64,000 nucleotides of DNA, taken from the NCBI GenBank assembly GCA_944323445.1, contig CALUSM010000012.1, forward strand, positions 1-64,000. The letters run 5' to 3'. Shown here piece after piece: positions 1 to 7,148 of the stretch. The notes beneath the pieces are model-generated. The model ran no database searches. It saw only the letters and a program-made list of their open reading frames with translations, and was not told the DNA's origin. Source of the DNA: an uncultured Bacteroidales bacterium (GTDB lineage: Bacteria; Bacteroidota; Bacteroidia; Bacteroidales; UBA932). Within the stretch, counting starts at the first letter, position 1; every line of letters begins with the position of its first letter. Position numbers and translations under genes: made by a program.

Positions 1-76
1 ACGCCGCGACCACCAGAGCGCAGGAGATGATCACCCGCATCTGCTCACTGAGATTCAATAATGCTTCTTGTTCCAT
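1..76 (-). CDS. N-terminus of an unidentified protein, probably membrane (partial)
   Basis: Reading the minus strand from the ATG at 76 gives 25 open codons that run off the window edge. They begin MEQEALLNLSEQMRV and turn strongly hydrophobic (IISCALVVAA), as expected for a short cytoplasmic N-terminus before a first membrane helix. A second ATG lies at codon 13. A TAnnTTTG promoter box lies 7 nt upstream, so the start is well supported although the transcript leader would be nearly absent. Too little is visible to name a family; transporter families of the MATE or MFS type are possible but not shown. Confidence 0.55.
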   Translation of the reverse strand, partial: MEQEALLNLSEQMRVIISCALVVAA

Positions 77-83
77 ATCGCTG

Positions 84-91
84 CAAAGTTA
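84..91 (-). promoter_or_regulatory. -7 promoter box (TAACTTTG)
   Basis: On the minus strand the octamer matches the Bacteroidetes TAnnTTTG element. It sits directly before the ATG at 76. No convincing -33 box was seen. Confidence 0.5.
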
Positions 92-158
92 AACAAGAGA
101 TTGTATTTTTCAACGAAATCAGGTTATCTTCGCAACTGATTGAAAAGATATTCAGTTT

Positions 159-723
159 ATGACCGCACCGGATATTATAAAGTCTATCAGTCCGTTACCT
201 GACAGTTCCATGCTCCGTCTAGCCGGACAGCTGGAAGAGATCCATTGTCCTAAAGGAACATATATCCTGAAAGCAGGCAATGTGGAGCGCAGTGTATTCT
301 TCGTAAGAAAGGGGATTGTCCGTGCATTCATAGAGCACGGCGGCAGGGAAATTACATTCTGGTTCGGACTGGAGGGGTCAGCTGTGGTCTCGCTGAAAAG
401 CTATATCAACGGTCAGCCAGGCTATGAGACGGTGGAATGCCTCGAGGACACATCCCTGTATGTCCTGAGAAAGGATGCTTTGGAGAAGCTTTTCCTGGAG
501 GATATCAATATCGCCAACTGGGGCCGCAAGTTTGCCGAGATTGAGTTTCTGAGCACCGAGGAGAAATTCATCCCCATGCTGTTCACCACTGCCTCGGAAA
601 CGCTACAGAGACCTGCTCAAGAACCGTCCGGAGCTTCTGCAGAGAGTTTCCTTGGAATGTCTGGCCTCTTATCTCGGAATAACGGCTCAGAGTCTGAGCC
701 GCATACGGGCCGGAATCAGATAG
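159..723 (+). pseudogene. Crp/Fnr-family regulator, broken by a one-base frameshift
   Basis: Codons 1-147 encode a cyclic-nucleotide-binding-type sensory domain (motifs CPKGTYILKAGN, FFVRKGIVRAF, ITFWFGLEGSAV). At 597-603 the sequence reads GAAACGC. In the current frame the protein then becomes low-complexity, runs to a stop at 818 and overlaps the next gene. Removing one A of the run at 598-600 restores [16 protein letters not shown], followed by [16 protein letters not shown], the expected C-terminal winged-helix DNA-binding part, ending at the TAG at 721-723, eight bases before the convergent SMR stop. So the DNA-binding half is out of frame. Either this is a true pseudogene or an assembly error in an A-run. 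A weak promoter box (TATCTTCG, 125-132) precedes it. The regulator is convergent with the SMR gene, and a second truncated copy of the same pair lies at 12 kb. Confidence 0.85.
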
Positions 724-731
724 CGTCTTCC

Positions 732-1058
732 TCAGTGGGAAACCATCTTGAGTCCGATAATGGAGAGGATGAGGGTAGTGATGAAGAACAGACGCAGAAA
801 TGTCGCAGGCTCATGTAAAAATATGATGCCGAGAATCACCGTACACACTGCGCCTATGCCGGTCCATATCGGATATGCCGTACCGATGGGAATGGTCTGC
901 ACCGCCTTGGCCAGGAGGGTCATACTGGCAATAAGACACAGCAGGAAACCGGCTCCCCACAGCCACCACGCGGTGCCCGAAACCTCTTTCATCTTTCCCA
1001 AGCAGAAAGCGAATCCGGACTCGAAAAGTCCTGCAACGAAAAGAATAATCCAGTTCAT
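732..1058 (-). CDS. Small multidrug resistance (SMR) family membrane protein, copy A
   Basis: 108 residues, the usual SMR length, with four hydrophobic helices. Family signatures are visible: start MNWIILFVAGLFESGFAF, GTAWWLWG near residue 30, and the conserved loop TIPIGTAYPIWTGIGAV near 55-71 leading into helix 3. The glutamate in the first helix (FESGF, E13) is where the family keeps its ion-coupling acid. The ATG at 1058 is chosen over an upstream ATG at 1121 because the upstream codons overlay the promoter and palindrome. SMR proteins are inner-membrane proton-coupled exporters (cationic drugs, guanidinium); the substrate here is not known. It differs from copy B (12112-12435) at about 16 of 107 residues. 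Confidence 0.9.
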   Translation of the reverse strand: MNWIILFVAGLFESGFAFCLGKMKEVSGTAWWLWGAGFLLCLIASMTLLAKAVQTIPIGTAYPIWTGIGAVCTVILGIIFLHEPATFLRLFFITTLILSIIGLKMVSH

Positions 1059-1084
1059 ATATCCGTGAATTTTATTTTGCGGTG

Positions 1085-1129
1085 CAAAAGTACACTTTAT
1101 GCCGGAAACTTCTCTTACCATTTGGTAAG
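1085..1129 (-). promoter_or_regulatory. Promoter and palindromic operator of SMR copy A
   Basis: On the minus strand a -7 box TACTTTTG lies at 1085-1092. A perfect inverted repeat CTTACC-attt-GGTAAG lies at 1114-1129, over the expected -33 region. The same element with one arm weakened (CTTATCATTTGGTAAA) occurs at the same 22-nt distance from the -7 box of SMR copy B. The position suggests binding by the neighbouring Crp/Fnr-type regulator, which is inference. Confidence 0.65.
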
Positions 1130-1327
1130 ATCCTTAACGGTAAGTACGCGAGCGGTGTGTTTTTACAGTCTTGTGATAATCAGATAGTTGCAGACAGGCG
1201 GTGATCTTTTCGCGCTGTCACAACCAGCCGAAAAGCACGCATCATAATTATAATACATTGTAAATCAGTCCACTACGATTTTGAGGTGCTGCAGTACTTA
1301 CCGTTGCTGTCTTCCCAGAGCTGTCGC

Positions 1328-2347
1328 TTACTTTTTCAGCCGCTTGACTTCCTTTTCAAAACTCTCTATGAAATGGATTTCCACGGGAGAGAGCTCATAC
1401 TGTATCCGTTTGCTGTATTTGTCGTATTCGGAGTCTGCCTTATGTTTCGCGATTTCAGCAGAGACTGTCCCGGCATGGGTCAGGAGCTCTTTGCCGGAAA
1501 GTGACAGGAATTCGTCAAGTTTCTGAATCCAGTCCTTCATATACATCGGTTTGTGAGACTTGGCCTGGAGTTCTGCAAAATCAAGGTAAAGGCTGACGAT
1601 ACGGTTCAGGGTATCGAGTTCGTCGGGTGAAAGGTAGTTTTTGGCGATTCCGGCATCAGTTCGTTTCGGCAATGCTCCAGTCCATGATGTCAGCCCCATA
1701 AAGTCCTTGTCGGCATTGGCTCTGCTGTGAATGACTTCCGCCGCAGTATGTCCGTGAGCGGAGAAGTGCATCTTGTTCTGGACTGTCTTGAAGAACTTCT
1801 GCGTGGCTTCTGTTCTCGGGTCATAATCTATGCTGAGGGCATAGATTTCCAGAATCTTGCGATAGAATACCTTTTCCGAGGAGCGGATGTCCCGAATGCG
1901 TGCCAGGAGTTCGTCAAAGTAATTGCCTCCGCCGGCGCGTTTCAGAAGATCGTCGTTCATAGCAAAGCCTTTGACAAGGTACTCGCGCAGTACTTGCGTG
2001 GCCCAGATGCGGAACTGTACGCCACGGTGGGAATTGACCCTATAGCCGACACTGATGATTACATCGAGGTTGTAGTATGCTATGTTTCGTTCTACTTTCC
2101 TGTTTCCCTCGTTTTGAACTGTTGCAAAAAATGCAACAGTTGAATCCGGATTCAGTTCCCCAGATTCAAAGACATTGCGGATATGCCTTGAAATGGTGGA
2201 CTTGTTGCGCTGGAACAGTTCGGCCATCTGATCTGCGGTAAGCCACACTGTATCGCCTGATAGAGTGACATCTATCCGGCTTTGCCCATCTTCGGTCTGA
2301 TAAAGTATAATATTTCCCTGTGGTGTTCCGTCGGCCATGGCTTGCAT
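1328..2347 (-). CDS. RhuM-family protein (virulence/phage-associated)
   Basis: About 339 residues. The N-terminus after the start (GNIILYQTEDGQSRIDVTL, then VWLTADQMAELFQRNKSTISRHI) matches the RhuM family, whose first part resembles a helix-turn-helix: QMAELFQRNKSTISRHIRNV near residues 50-70. The middle (YNLDVIISVGYRVNSHRGVQFRIWAT) is also a family hallmark. The reading frame extends upstream to 2434 but there it would overlap the GNAT gene; ATGs at 2347 and 2338 are the plausible starts. RhuM-like genes are common accessory genes on islands of Bacteroidetes and enterobacteria. Their biochemical role is not established; a regulatory or toxin-like role is often suggested. It is not obviously in an operon with its neighbours. 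Confidence 0.8.
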   Translation of the reverse strand: MQAMADGTPQGNIILYQTEDGQSRIDVTLSGDTVWLTADQMAELFQRNKSTISRHIRNVFESGELNPDSTVAFFATVQNEGNRKVERNIAYYNLDVIISVGYRVNSHRGVQFRIWATQVLREYLVKGFAMNDDLLKRAGGGNYFDELLARIRDIRSSEKVFYRKILEIYALSIDYDPRTEATQKFFKTVQNKMHFSAHGHTAAEVIHSRANADKDFMGLTSWTGALPKRTDAGIAKNYLSPDELDTLNRIVSLYLDFAELQAKSHKPMYMKDWIQKLDEFLSLSGKELLTHAGTVSAEIAKHKADSEYDKYSKRIQYELSPVEIHFIESFEKEVKRLKK

Positions 2348-2396
2348 ATTTCCGTTCAATAAAATAACAAATGTAGGAAAAATTTGCAATTTATGT

Positions 2397-2897
2397 TTAC
2401 AGCAGCTTTTCGTAGGCCATGCGCTCGCCGGCATCGTAGCGGATGCGGCCGCAGTAGGTGAAGCCGAGGCGGGAGAAGACGCGCTGCATGTAGAAGTTGT
2501 CGTAGTTGGTGTCGACTTTGAAGCTGCGGATGCCGCGGGAGATGGCTAAGTCGCAGACTGCCTGCATGTAGCGGACGGCCATGCCATGACGTTTCCATGA
2601 GTCGGCGACCGCCAGCCGGTGCAGTACCACATAGGGCTGTCCGCTCAGCCATTTCCCGTCCCGCAGACCGTCATACGCAGGTTCTCCGTCAAAGACTACC
2701 GCTCCGTAGGCTATGATGTCCGGCTCCGGCTGTGTACTGCAGTTATCCGGTACGAGCACGTATCCCCAGCCGCGCCGCACGTCGTTCTCCAATATCGGCA
2801 CGGTAGGGTAGTTCTCGTCCCACTGGTGCTTGCCCTCGCGGTACATCTGGGCCTTGGCCTGCAGGATGATTTCCCAGATGGCCGGAACCTCTTCCAT
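2397..2897 (-). pseudogene. GNAT acetyltransferase, copy A, missing its N-terminal strand
   Basis: 166 residues starting MEEVPAIWEIIL. The GNAT core is visible: YVVLHRLAVADSWKRHGMAV is the acetyl-CoA loop region near 95-115, followed by KVDTNYDNFYMQRVFSRLGF. The intact copy at 14634-15206 begins about 24 residues earlier and contains YILRPAT, the first beta strand of the fold, which is absent here. Sequence identity with that copy stops exactly at this ATG, so copy A looks like the product of a duplication whose left end falls inside the gene. The last few codons also differ between copies. It might still be translated, but a GNAT domain without its first strand is probably non-functional. 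Confidence 0.7.
2441..2897. repeat. Direct repeat unit A (GNAT duplication)
   Basis: Shares a ~456 bp stretch with 14678-15134 (offset 12,237) in which I found no difference at the places compared; translated products agree in more than one frame. Identity ends sharply at 2897/15134 and fades into a diverged stretch below 2441/14678. Both copies have the same orientation. Confidence 0.85.
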
Positions 2898-2942
2898 AGC
2901 AGCCGGCGGCCGCCCCTGTGTTTTCCGGTAAGGCAGGGATAC

Positions 2943-3353
2943 TTAGAGCAGACTCTTGCATTCGCCTATCTCGGCGTCTTCAGCCGTGTACTTTTCAAGA
3001 CTGCCGCTCTTGGCCTGTATGCAGATATAGGTCATCGGCTCGGCAGAGGTGCATTTGAGGTTGCGGAAGCATCCAGGGGAGACGCGCACCACTGACCCTT
3101 CGGTGATGTCGAAAACATCATCATTTACCTGAAATTTTCCGGCACCTGAGAGGATGATATAGTTCTCCTCGTTGGCCTTGTGGCTGTGGAAGAACGGCAC
3201 TGCGGCTCCGGACGGCAACGAGCCGAAGGATATCTCGCAGGAGTCAGCTCCGGTTGCTTCCTTTACGAACTGCTTGCCTTCAAATGATTTCAATGTCCCT
3301 ACGGATGCGTGTGCCCAGGTCTTGCCTGTGTTCAGAATTTTAATGTCGCTCAT
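2943..3353 (-). CDS. Cupin-domain protein
   Basis: 136 residues. It contains the cupin beta-barrel motifs: motif 1 around PFFHSHKANEENYIILSGAG (near residues 52-72) with two histidines and a glutamate as metal ligands, and motif 2 around GSVVRVSPGCFRNLK (near 86-100). Single-domain cupins bind small ligands or act as isomerases/dioxygenases; the substrate cannot be read from sequence. It is a single gene with its own promoter box (3380-3387) and two tandem palindromes further upstream, so it is probably regulated individually. Confidence 0.85.
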   Translation of the reverse strand: MSDIKILNTGKTWAHASVGTLKSFEGKQFVKEATGADSCEISFGSLPSGAAVPFFHSHKANEENYIILSGAGKFQVNDDVFDITEGSVVRVSPGCFRNLKCTSAEPMTYICIQAKSGSLEKYTAEDAEIGECKSLL

Positions 3354-3379
3354 ATTGCAGATATTTATTTTTTACAACG

Positions 3380-3447
3380 CAAATGTAAGTCATTGCCTGA
3401 TGATAATCAAGAGGTTACAAGACGGTAAGTATCTTACGCCATGGTAA
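3380..3447 (-). promoter_or_regulatory. Cupin promoter with two TTAC-N6-GTAA sites
   Basis: A -7 box TACATTTG lies at 3380-3387 (minus strand). Upstream of the -33 position are two copies of the inverted repeat TTAC-N6-GTAA, at 3415-3428 (spacer AAGACG) and 3434-3447 (spacer GCCATG), 19 bp apart. The half-sites match those of the SMR copy A operator (TTAC-CATTTG-GTAA). Confidence 0.6.
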
Positions 3448-3503
3448 CTTTTGCTGGAAATGAGGCGGTTGGAGATTGAAAAAATTTGCCTGTAGGTGGA
3501 CTG

Positions 3504-4040
3504 TCAGACAGCCTTTCCCATCTGATATGCCGCTTCCACTTCCGCATGCCCCTTTATGTCTCCTGGGGCATTCACGCCACCGGCGAAAACGGACCCTGCC
3601 AACCGCGCGTTCTCAAAGCACTCGATCCATCCTCCGAGTCCGGTAACTGCGCGTTCCGGAGTCTGAGGGTCCTCTTCGGCCGCAGAACTGAGAAAATAAA
3701 TGTCCCTGAAATGATAATCCGTGGTAAACAGCGGATTGGCACGGTCGAGAAGAGTCTTCAACTGACCGCTCATCCCGTAATAGTAAATGGGGGTTGCAAA
3801 AGCGATGACATCCGCCGCATACATTTTATCCACGATGGCAGGCGCATCGTCAGCGATAACGCATTTCTGAGTTTTCTGGCAGGCCAGGCAGCCAGTGCAG
3901 AAATGCAGGTTCTTTCCTTTCAATGTGATGGATTCCACTTCATTGCCGGCCTCTGCCGCACCTTTGGCAAAGGCTTCGGCCAGTGCGTCAGAATTACTGT
4001 CGTGACGCAGGCTTGATGATATTACCAGTATCTTTTTCAT
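3504..4040 (-). CDS. NADPH-dependent FMN reductase / flavodoxin-like iron-sulfur flavoprotein
   Basis: 178 residues. The N-terminus MKKILVISSSLRHDSNSD is the phosphate-binding start of the flavodoxin-like fold. FCTGCLACQKTQKCVI (near 47-62) is the cysteine cluster of iron-sulfur flavoproteins of the ISF/NADPH-FMN-reductase group, and ATPIYYYGMSGQLKTLLDR (near 81-99) is the FMN-binding loop. Expected to be a cytosolic flavin-dependent electron-transfer or reductase protein. The -7 box TATTTTTG at 4045-4052 ends only four bases before the ATG. Confidence 0.85.
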   Translation of the reverse strand: MKKILVISSSLRHDSNSDALAEAFAKGAAEAGNEVESITLKGKNLHFCTGCLACQKTQKCVIADDAPAIVDKMYAADVIAFATPIYYYGMSGQLKTLLDRANPLFTTDYHFRDIYFLSSAAEEDPQTPERAVTGLGGWIECFENARLAGSVFAGGVNAPGDIKGHAEVEAAYQMGKAV

Positions 4041-4044
4041 ACTG

Positions 4045-4052
4045 CAAAAATA
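4045..4052 (-). promoter_or_regulatory. -7 box TATTTTTG before the FMN reductase
   Basis: Minus-strand match to TAnnTTTG immediately before the ATG at 4040. Transcription would begin at or within a few bases of the start codon, so the mRNA may be leaderless. Confidence 0.45.
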
Positions 4053-4157
4053 GCGCTTTATGACTGAGAACGGATACCTGTTTTACTGAGGAAGGTGAAG
4101 GTTTTACGGATAATCACTTTATTTGTTATTTTTGCAGCAGGAAATCAATTGTGTACA

Positions 4158-4679
4158 ATGAGAAAAGCCAGCAGGGAAATGCCCGCGGAATGGGCTCTGG
4201 AGGTCATGCGTAAGGCCCCGTACATCACAGTAAGTTTCACCCGGGAGGACGGTACTGCCTATGGTCTTCCGCTGTCGCTGGCTTCCGCCGGGGAGGACGG
4301 GCGGGTGTGGTATTTTCACTGCGCCCGGGAAGGGGAGAAGCTCGGGGCGATTGCAGCGCATCCTGAAGTCTGTCTTTCTGCGGTAAGCAAATGTTCTCCG
4401 ACCGTAGGGCCCAAGGACGGCTCATTCACCCTCCAGTACCATTCGGCAGTCGCTTTCGGAAGGGCGGAAACAGTAAAGGACGAAGCCGAGAAAATCCATG
4501 CTCTCCGCCTCATCTGCGAACGTTTCCTGCCCCGGCACATGGACGCATTCGACGAGTCGGTCCGCCGCAGCCTGTACCGTACTGCCGTGGTCCGCATAAC
4601 CCTTACCGCACCGCCTACGGGCAAGCGCAAGCAGTACGACAGGGAAGGGGAGGAGATGAAGTACGGGCGGATGGAGTAG
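4158..4679 (+). CDS. Pyridoxamine 5'-phosphate oxidase-family flavoprotein (NimA-like)
   Basis: 173 residues from the ATG at 4158; an in-frame ATG at 4095 lies before the TATTTTTG promoter box (4127-4134) and is rejected. The split beta-barrel FMN-binding fold is indicated by APYITVSFTREDGTAYGLPL near 20-40, VWYFHCAREGEKLGAI near 50-65 and a late VVRITL strand followed by a basic tail. This group includes 5-nitroimidazole-reductase-like proteins and heme or F420/FMN-binding oxidoreductases; the exact activity is unknown. It ends in a good terminator and is a single gene. Confidence 0.8.
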   Translation: MRKASREMPAEWALEVMRKAPYITVSFTREDGTAYGLPLSLASAGEDGRVWYFHCAREGEKLGAIAAHPEVCLSAVSKCSPTVGPKDGSFTLQYHSAVAFGRAETVKDEAEKIHALRLICERFLPRHMDAFDESVRRSLYRTAVVRITLTAPPTGKRKQYDREGEEMKYGRME

Positions 4680-4702
4680 GATTACGGTGTCCACTGCGCA
4701 CT

Positions 4703-4738
4703 GCCGGACCGGAAGCGTCCGGCAAGATTCTTTTTTTT
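4703..4738 (+). terminator. Rho-independent terminator after the pyridoxamine-oxidase-like gene
   Basis: A 7-bp stem GCCGGAC/GTCCGGC (4703-4709 and 4717-4723) with a 7-nt loop is followed by AAGATTC and a run of eight T. The T-run merges with the -33 box of the next promoter. Confidence 0.8.
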
Positions 4739-4766
4739 GGTTGGAACGGAAGTTTGTCTATATTTG
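4736..4766 (+). promoter_or_regulatory. Promoter of the corrinoid-uptake operon
   Basis: TTTG at 4736-4739 and TATATTTG at 4759-4766, separated by 19 bp, fit the Bacteroidetes -33/-7 consensus. The TTTG is the end of the upstream terminator's T-tract. Confidence 0.75.
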
Positions 4767-4771
4767 CGCCG

Positions 4772-4962
4772 CTGAAAGTTTCCTGTCCGCCGCTCTGCGG
4801 TGGAGGAATTAAAAGGGAACCGGGTGAGAATCCCGGACAGTTCCCGCTGCTGTAATTTCCACGTCCTTCGGGACGGAAGTCACGCGGTAATCTCTTTAGC
4901 CACTGCCTTATGAGGTGGGAAGGCTGCCGCGATGAGGAATAAGTCAGAAGACCTGCTTTCAA
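4772..4962 (+). ncRNA. Cobalamin riboswitch
   Basis: Conserved cobalamin-riboswitch elements occur in order: AGGGAACCGGGTGAGAATCC with CCGGACAGTTCCCGCTGCTG following (4814-4853), GCCACTG (4899-4905), GGGAAGGCTGCCGCG (4917-4931) and AAGTCAGAAGACCTGC (4941-4956). It lies between the promoter and btuB, where adenosylcobalamin or a related corrinoid would be expected to repress the operon. The ends are approximate. Confidence 0.95.
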
Positions 4963-5090
4963 CTTGGACTGTCTGCCCTGCGGGAGTACGGGTGCGGCAA
5001 TGCTGAATGGTTTTCTTCTTCAGGAACAGACAGTCTGCCCTTGTGCCGTATGGTACGGGGAAATCCCGGGAGTTGGAAAATTATTTGGCA

Positions 5091-7148
5091 ATGAATTATA
5101 AGAAAGCAGGTACAGTTTTACCTATCATCACGCTCATGCTGTCTCTGACAGCCGCGCTCCGGGCCCAGGACGGAATCCCGGAGACACCCGTCGATACCCT
5201 CGGCGAGGTGGTGGTCACAGCTGAGCGGATAAGAGAAATCGTGCCGGCACAGAGACTGTCCGGACAACAGCTCCAAAGGCTTAGTTCCAATTCGATAGCC
5301 GATGCCCTCCGCTATTTCTCAGGCGTGCAGATCAAGGACTATGGCGGCATAGGGGGCCTGAAGACGGTCAATGTCCGCAGTCTCGGCAGCCAGCACGTAG
5401 GGGTATTCTACGACGGTATACAGATATCCAATGCCCAGAACGGGACGGTGGATCTGGGCAAGTTCTCCATGGACAATATGGAGGTACTGTCGGTATATAA
5501 CGGGCAGAAGAGCGATATATTCCAATCTGCCAGGGACTATGCCTCTGCGGCAGCGCTGTATATGGTCTCGCGGAGGCCTAAATTCAGCGGAGACAGACGG
5601 AACAATCTGAATTTCAAGTTGCGCAGCGGCCCATTCGACCTCATCGACTTCTCGGGCCTGTGGGAGCACCGCCTGGGCCGGTATTTCAGCACCTCGGTCA
5701 ATGCGGAATTTCTCAGTACGTCAGGGCGCTACAAGTTCCGGTACCAGAGGGACGGAGGCTACGACACGACCGAGGTGCGCCGCAACGGGGACGTGATGTA
5801 TGTCAGGGCGGAAGCGGGCCTGTTCGGGCAGATGCCGGGGACGGACTTCATGCTCAAAGGCTATTTCTACTGGTCGGAGAGGGGCTACCCCGGGGCGGCG
5901 GTCAAGGAGGACTACGGCATATCGCTTCTGAACGAGGACCGGCAGAAGGACCGCAATATCTTCGTGCAGTCGGCGGTTACGCACCGGGCGGCGGATTTCT
6001 ACAGTTTCAAGCTACAGGCCAAATATGCCAATGATTACATGAACTACACAATGCCTCCGCACAGTACCCTCCAGCCGATGGACAATCATTACTGGCAGCA
6101 GGAGCTTTACCTGACCACCTCGCACCTTTTCTCGGCCGGTAGGATCTGGAGCGCCAATCTCTCCTGCGACCTTCAGTGGAACAGTCTGGAAGCAGACGGT
6201 ACGGAGATGTTCAATGCCAATTTCATCCGGCCGCGCAGGCTGACCGTCCTCTCGGCAGCGGCCACCTCGGTCAATTTCGGATTCGGTCTCAGCGCCCAGG
6301 CCAGCCTGCTCTACACCTGCGTCCATGATGTCAGCAAGCGTGGCATGGAGACGGCCGGGGACAAGAACGAGTGGACTCCCACGGTGATAGTCTCCTATAC
6401 TCCGTGGAAGAGGGCAGGCCTGAGCCTGAGGGCTTTCTACAAGAAAATCTTCCGCATGCCTACTTTCAACGACCTGTACTACGTCCAGCTGGGCAACCGC
6501 AACCTCAAGCCCGAATATACCACCCAGTACAACTTGGGCGCGGCTTATAAAAAGACCTGGCGCCACAACTGGTTCACCGGACTGCAGGCCAGTGTGGATG
6601 TGTACTACAACACCGTAAAAGACAAGATTATAGCCACCCCTACCTCGAATCAGCTTGTGTGGACTATGGTCAACCTGGGATACGTGGAGATCCGCGGTGT
6701 GGATGTCTCCGTGACTCCTTCGTTGCGCTTCGGACCGGTCAATGTATCGGCCAGGCTGAACTACACCTGCCAGAAGGCCCAGGACTTCACTGACAGTAGA
6801 AAAGAGGAAGGATATGAGGGAGTCATCAGCACATACGGCGACCAGATACCTTACGTGCCGCTGCACAGCGGATCGGCTGTGGTGAGCGTCAGTTACCGGA
6901 CCTGGGACTTCCACTACAGCTTCGTCTACACCGGTGAGAGATACATGCTGGGCGGCAATGTACCGGTCAACTACATCCAGCCCTGGTACACGAGCGACCT
7001 CTCAGTCTCAAAAATATTCCGCATAAAGAAGATGGACATAGGGGTGACTGCGGAGGTAAACAACATCTTCAACCAGCAGTACGAGGTGGTGAAGTGGTAT
7101 CCCATGCCGGGCACTAATTTCAGAATAACATTAAGTCTTGCAATATGA
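5091..7148 (+). CDS. btuB: BtuB-type TonB-dependent corrinoid receptor
   Basis: 685 residues from the ATG at 5091; an upstream in-frame ATG at 5007 lies in the riboswitch tail and is not preceded by a signal. A signal peptide is present (LPIITLMLSLTAALRAQ), then a TonB-box-like DTLGEVVVTAER near residues 36-47, a plug domain (SSNSIADALRYFSGVQIKDYGG, VNVRSLG, YDGIQISNAQNG), and a 22-strand-type barrel ending in an aromatic-rich terminal strand (NFRITLSLAI). Control by a cobalamin riboswitch and linkage to a BtuG-like lipoprotein identify the substrate as corrinoid. It would sit in the outer membrane and be powered by TonB; no BtuCDF inner-membrane transporter is in this window. The stop overlaps the next gene's ATG by 4 bp. 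Confidence 0.93.
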   Translation: MNYKKAGTVLPIITLMLSLTAALRAQDGIPETPVDTLGEVVVTAERIREIVPAQRLSGQQLQRLSSNSIADALRYFSGVQIKDYGGIGGLKTVNVRSLGSQHVGVFYDGIQISNAQNGTVDLGKFSMDNMEVLSVYNGQKSDIFQSARDYASAAALYMVSRRPKFSGDRRNNLNFKLRSGPFDLIDFSGLWEHRLGRYFSTSVNAEFLSTSGRYKFRYQRDGGYDTTEVRRNGDVMYVRAEAGLFGQMPGTDFMLKGYFYWSERGYPGAAVKEDYGISLLNEDRQKDRNIFVQSAVTHRAADFYSFKLQAKYANDYMNYTMPPHSTLQPMDNHYWQQELYLTTSHLFSAGRIWSANLSCDLQWNSLEADGTEMFNANFIRPRRLTVLSAAATSVNFGFGLSAQASLLYTCVHDVSKRGMETAGDKNEWTPTVIVSYTPWKRAGLSLRAFYKKIFRMPTFNDLYYVQLGNRNLKPEYTTQYNLGAAYKKTWRHNWFTGLQASVDVYYNTVKDKIIATPTSNQLVWTMVNLGYVEIRGVDVSVTPSLRFGPVNVSARLNYTCQKAQDFTDSRKEEGYEGVISTYGDQIPYVPLHSGSAVVSVSYRTWDFHYSFVYTGERYMLGGNVPVNYIQPWYTSDLSVSKIFRIKKMDIGVTAEVNNIFNQQYEVVKWYPMPGTNFRITLSLAI

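Noticed and set aside
2348-2434. Longer N-terminus of the RhuM-like protein
   Set aside because: It would overlap the GNAT copy and adds residues unlike RhuM family starts; ATG at 2347 or 2338 is preferred.
6012-6914. Minus-strand open frame of 300 codons inside btuB
   Set aside because: Antisense shadow of the TonB-dependent receptor; no start context or domain.
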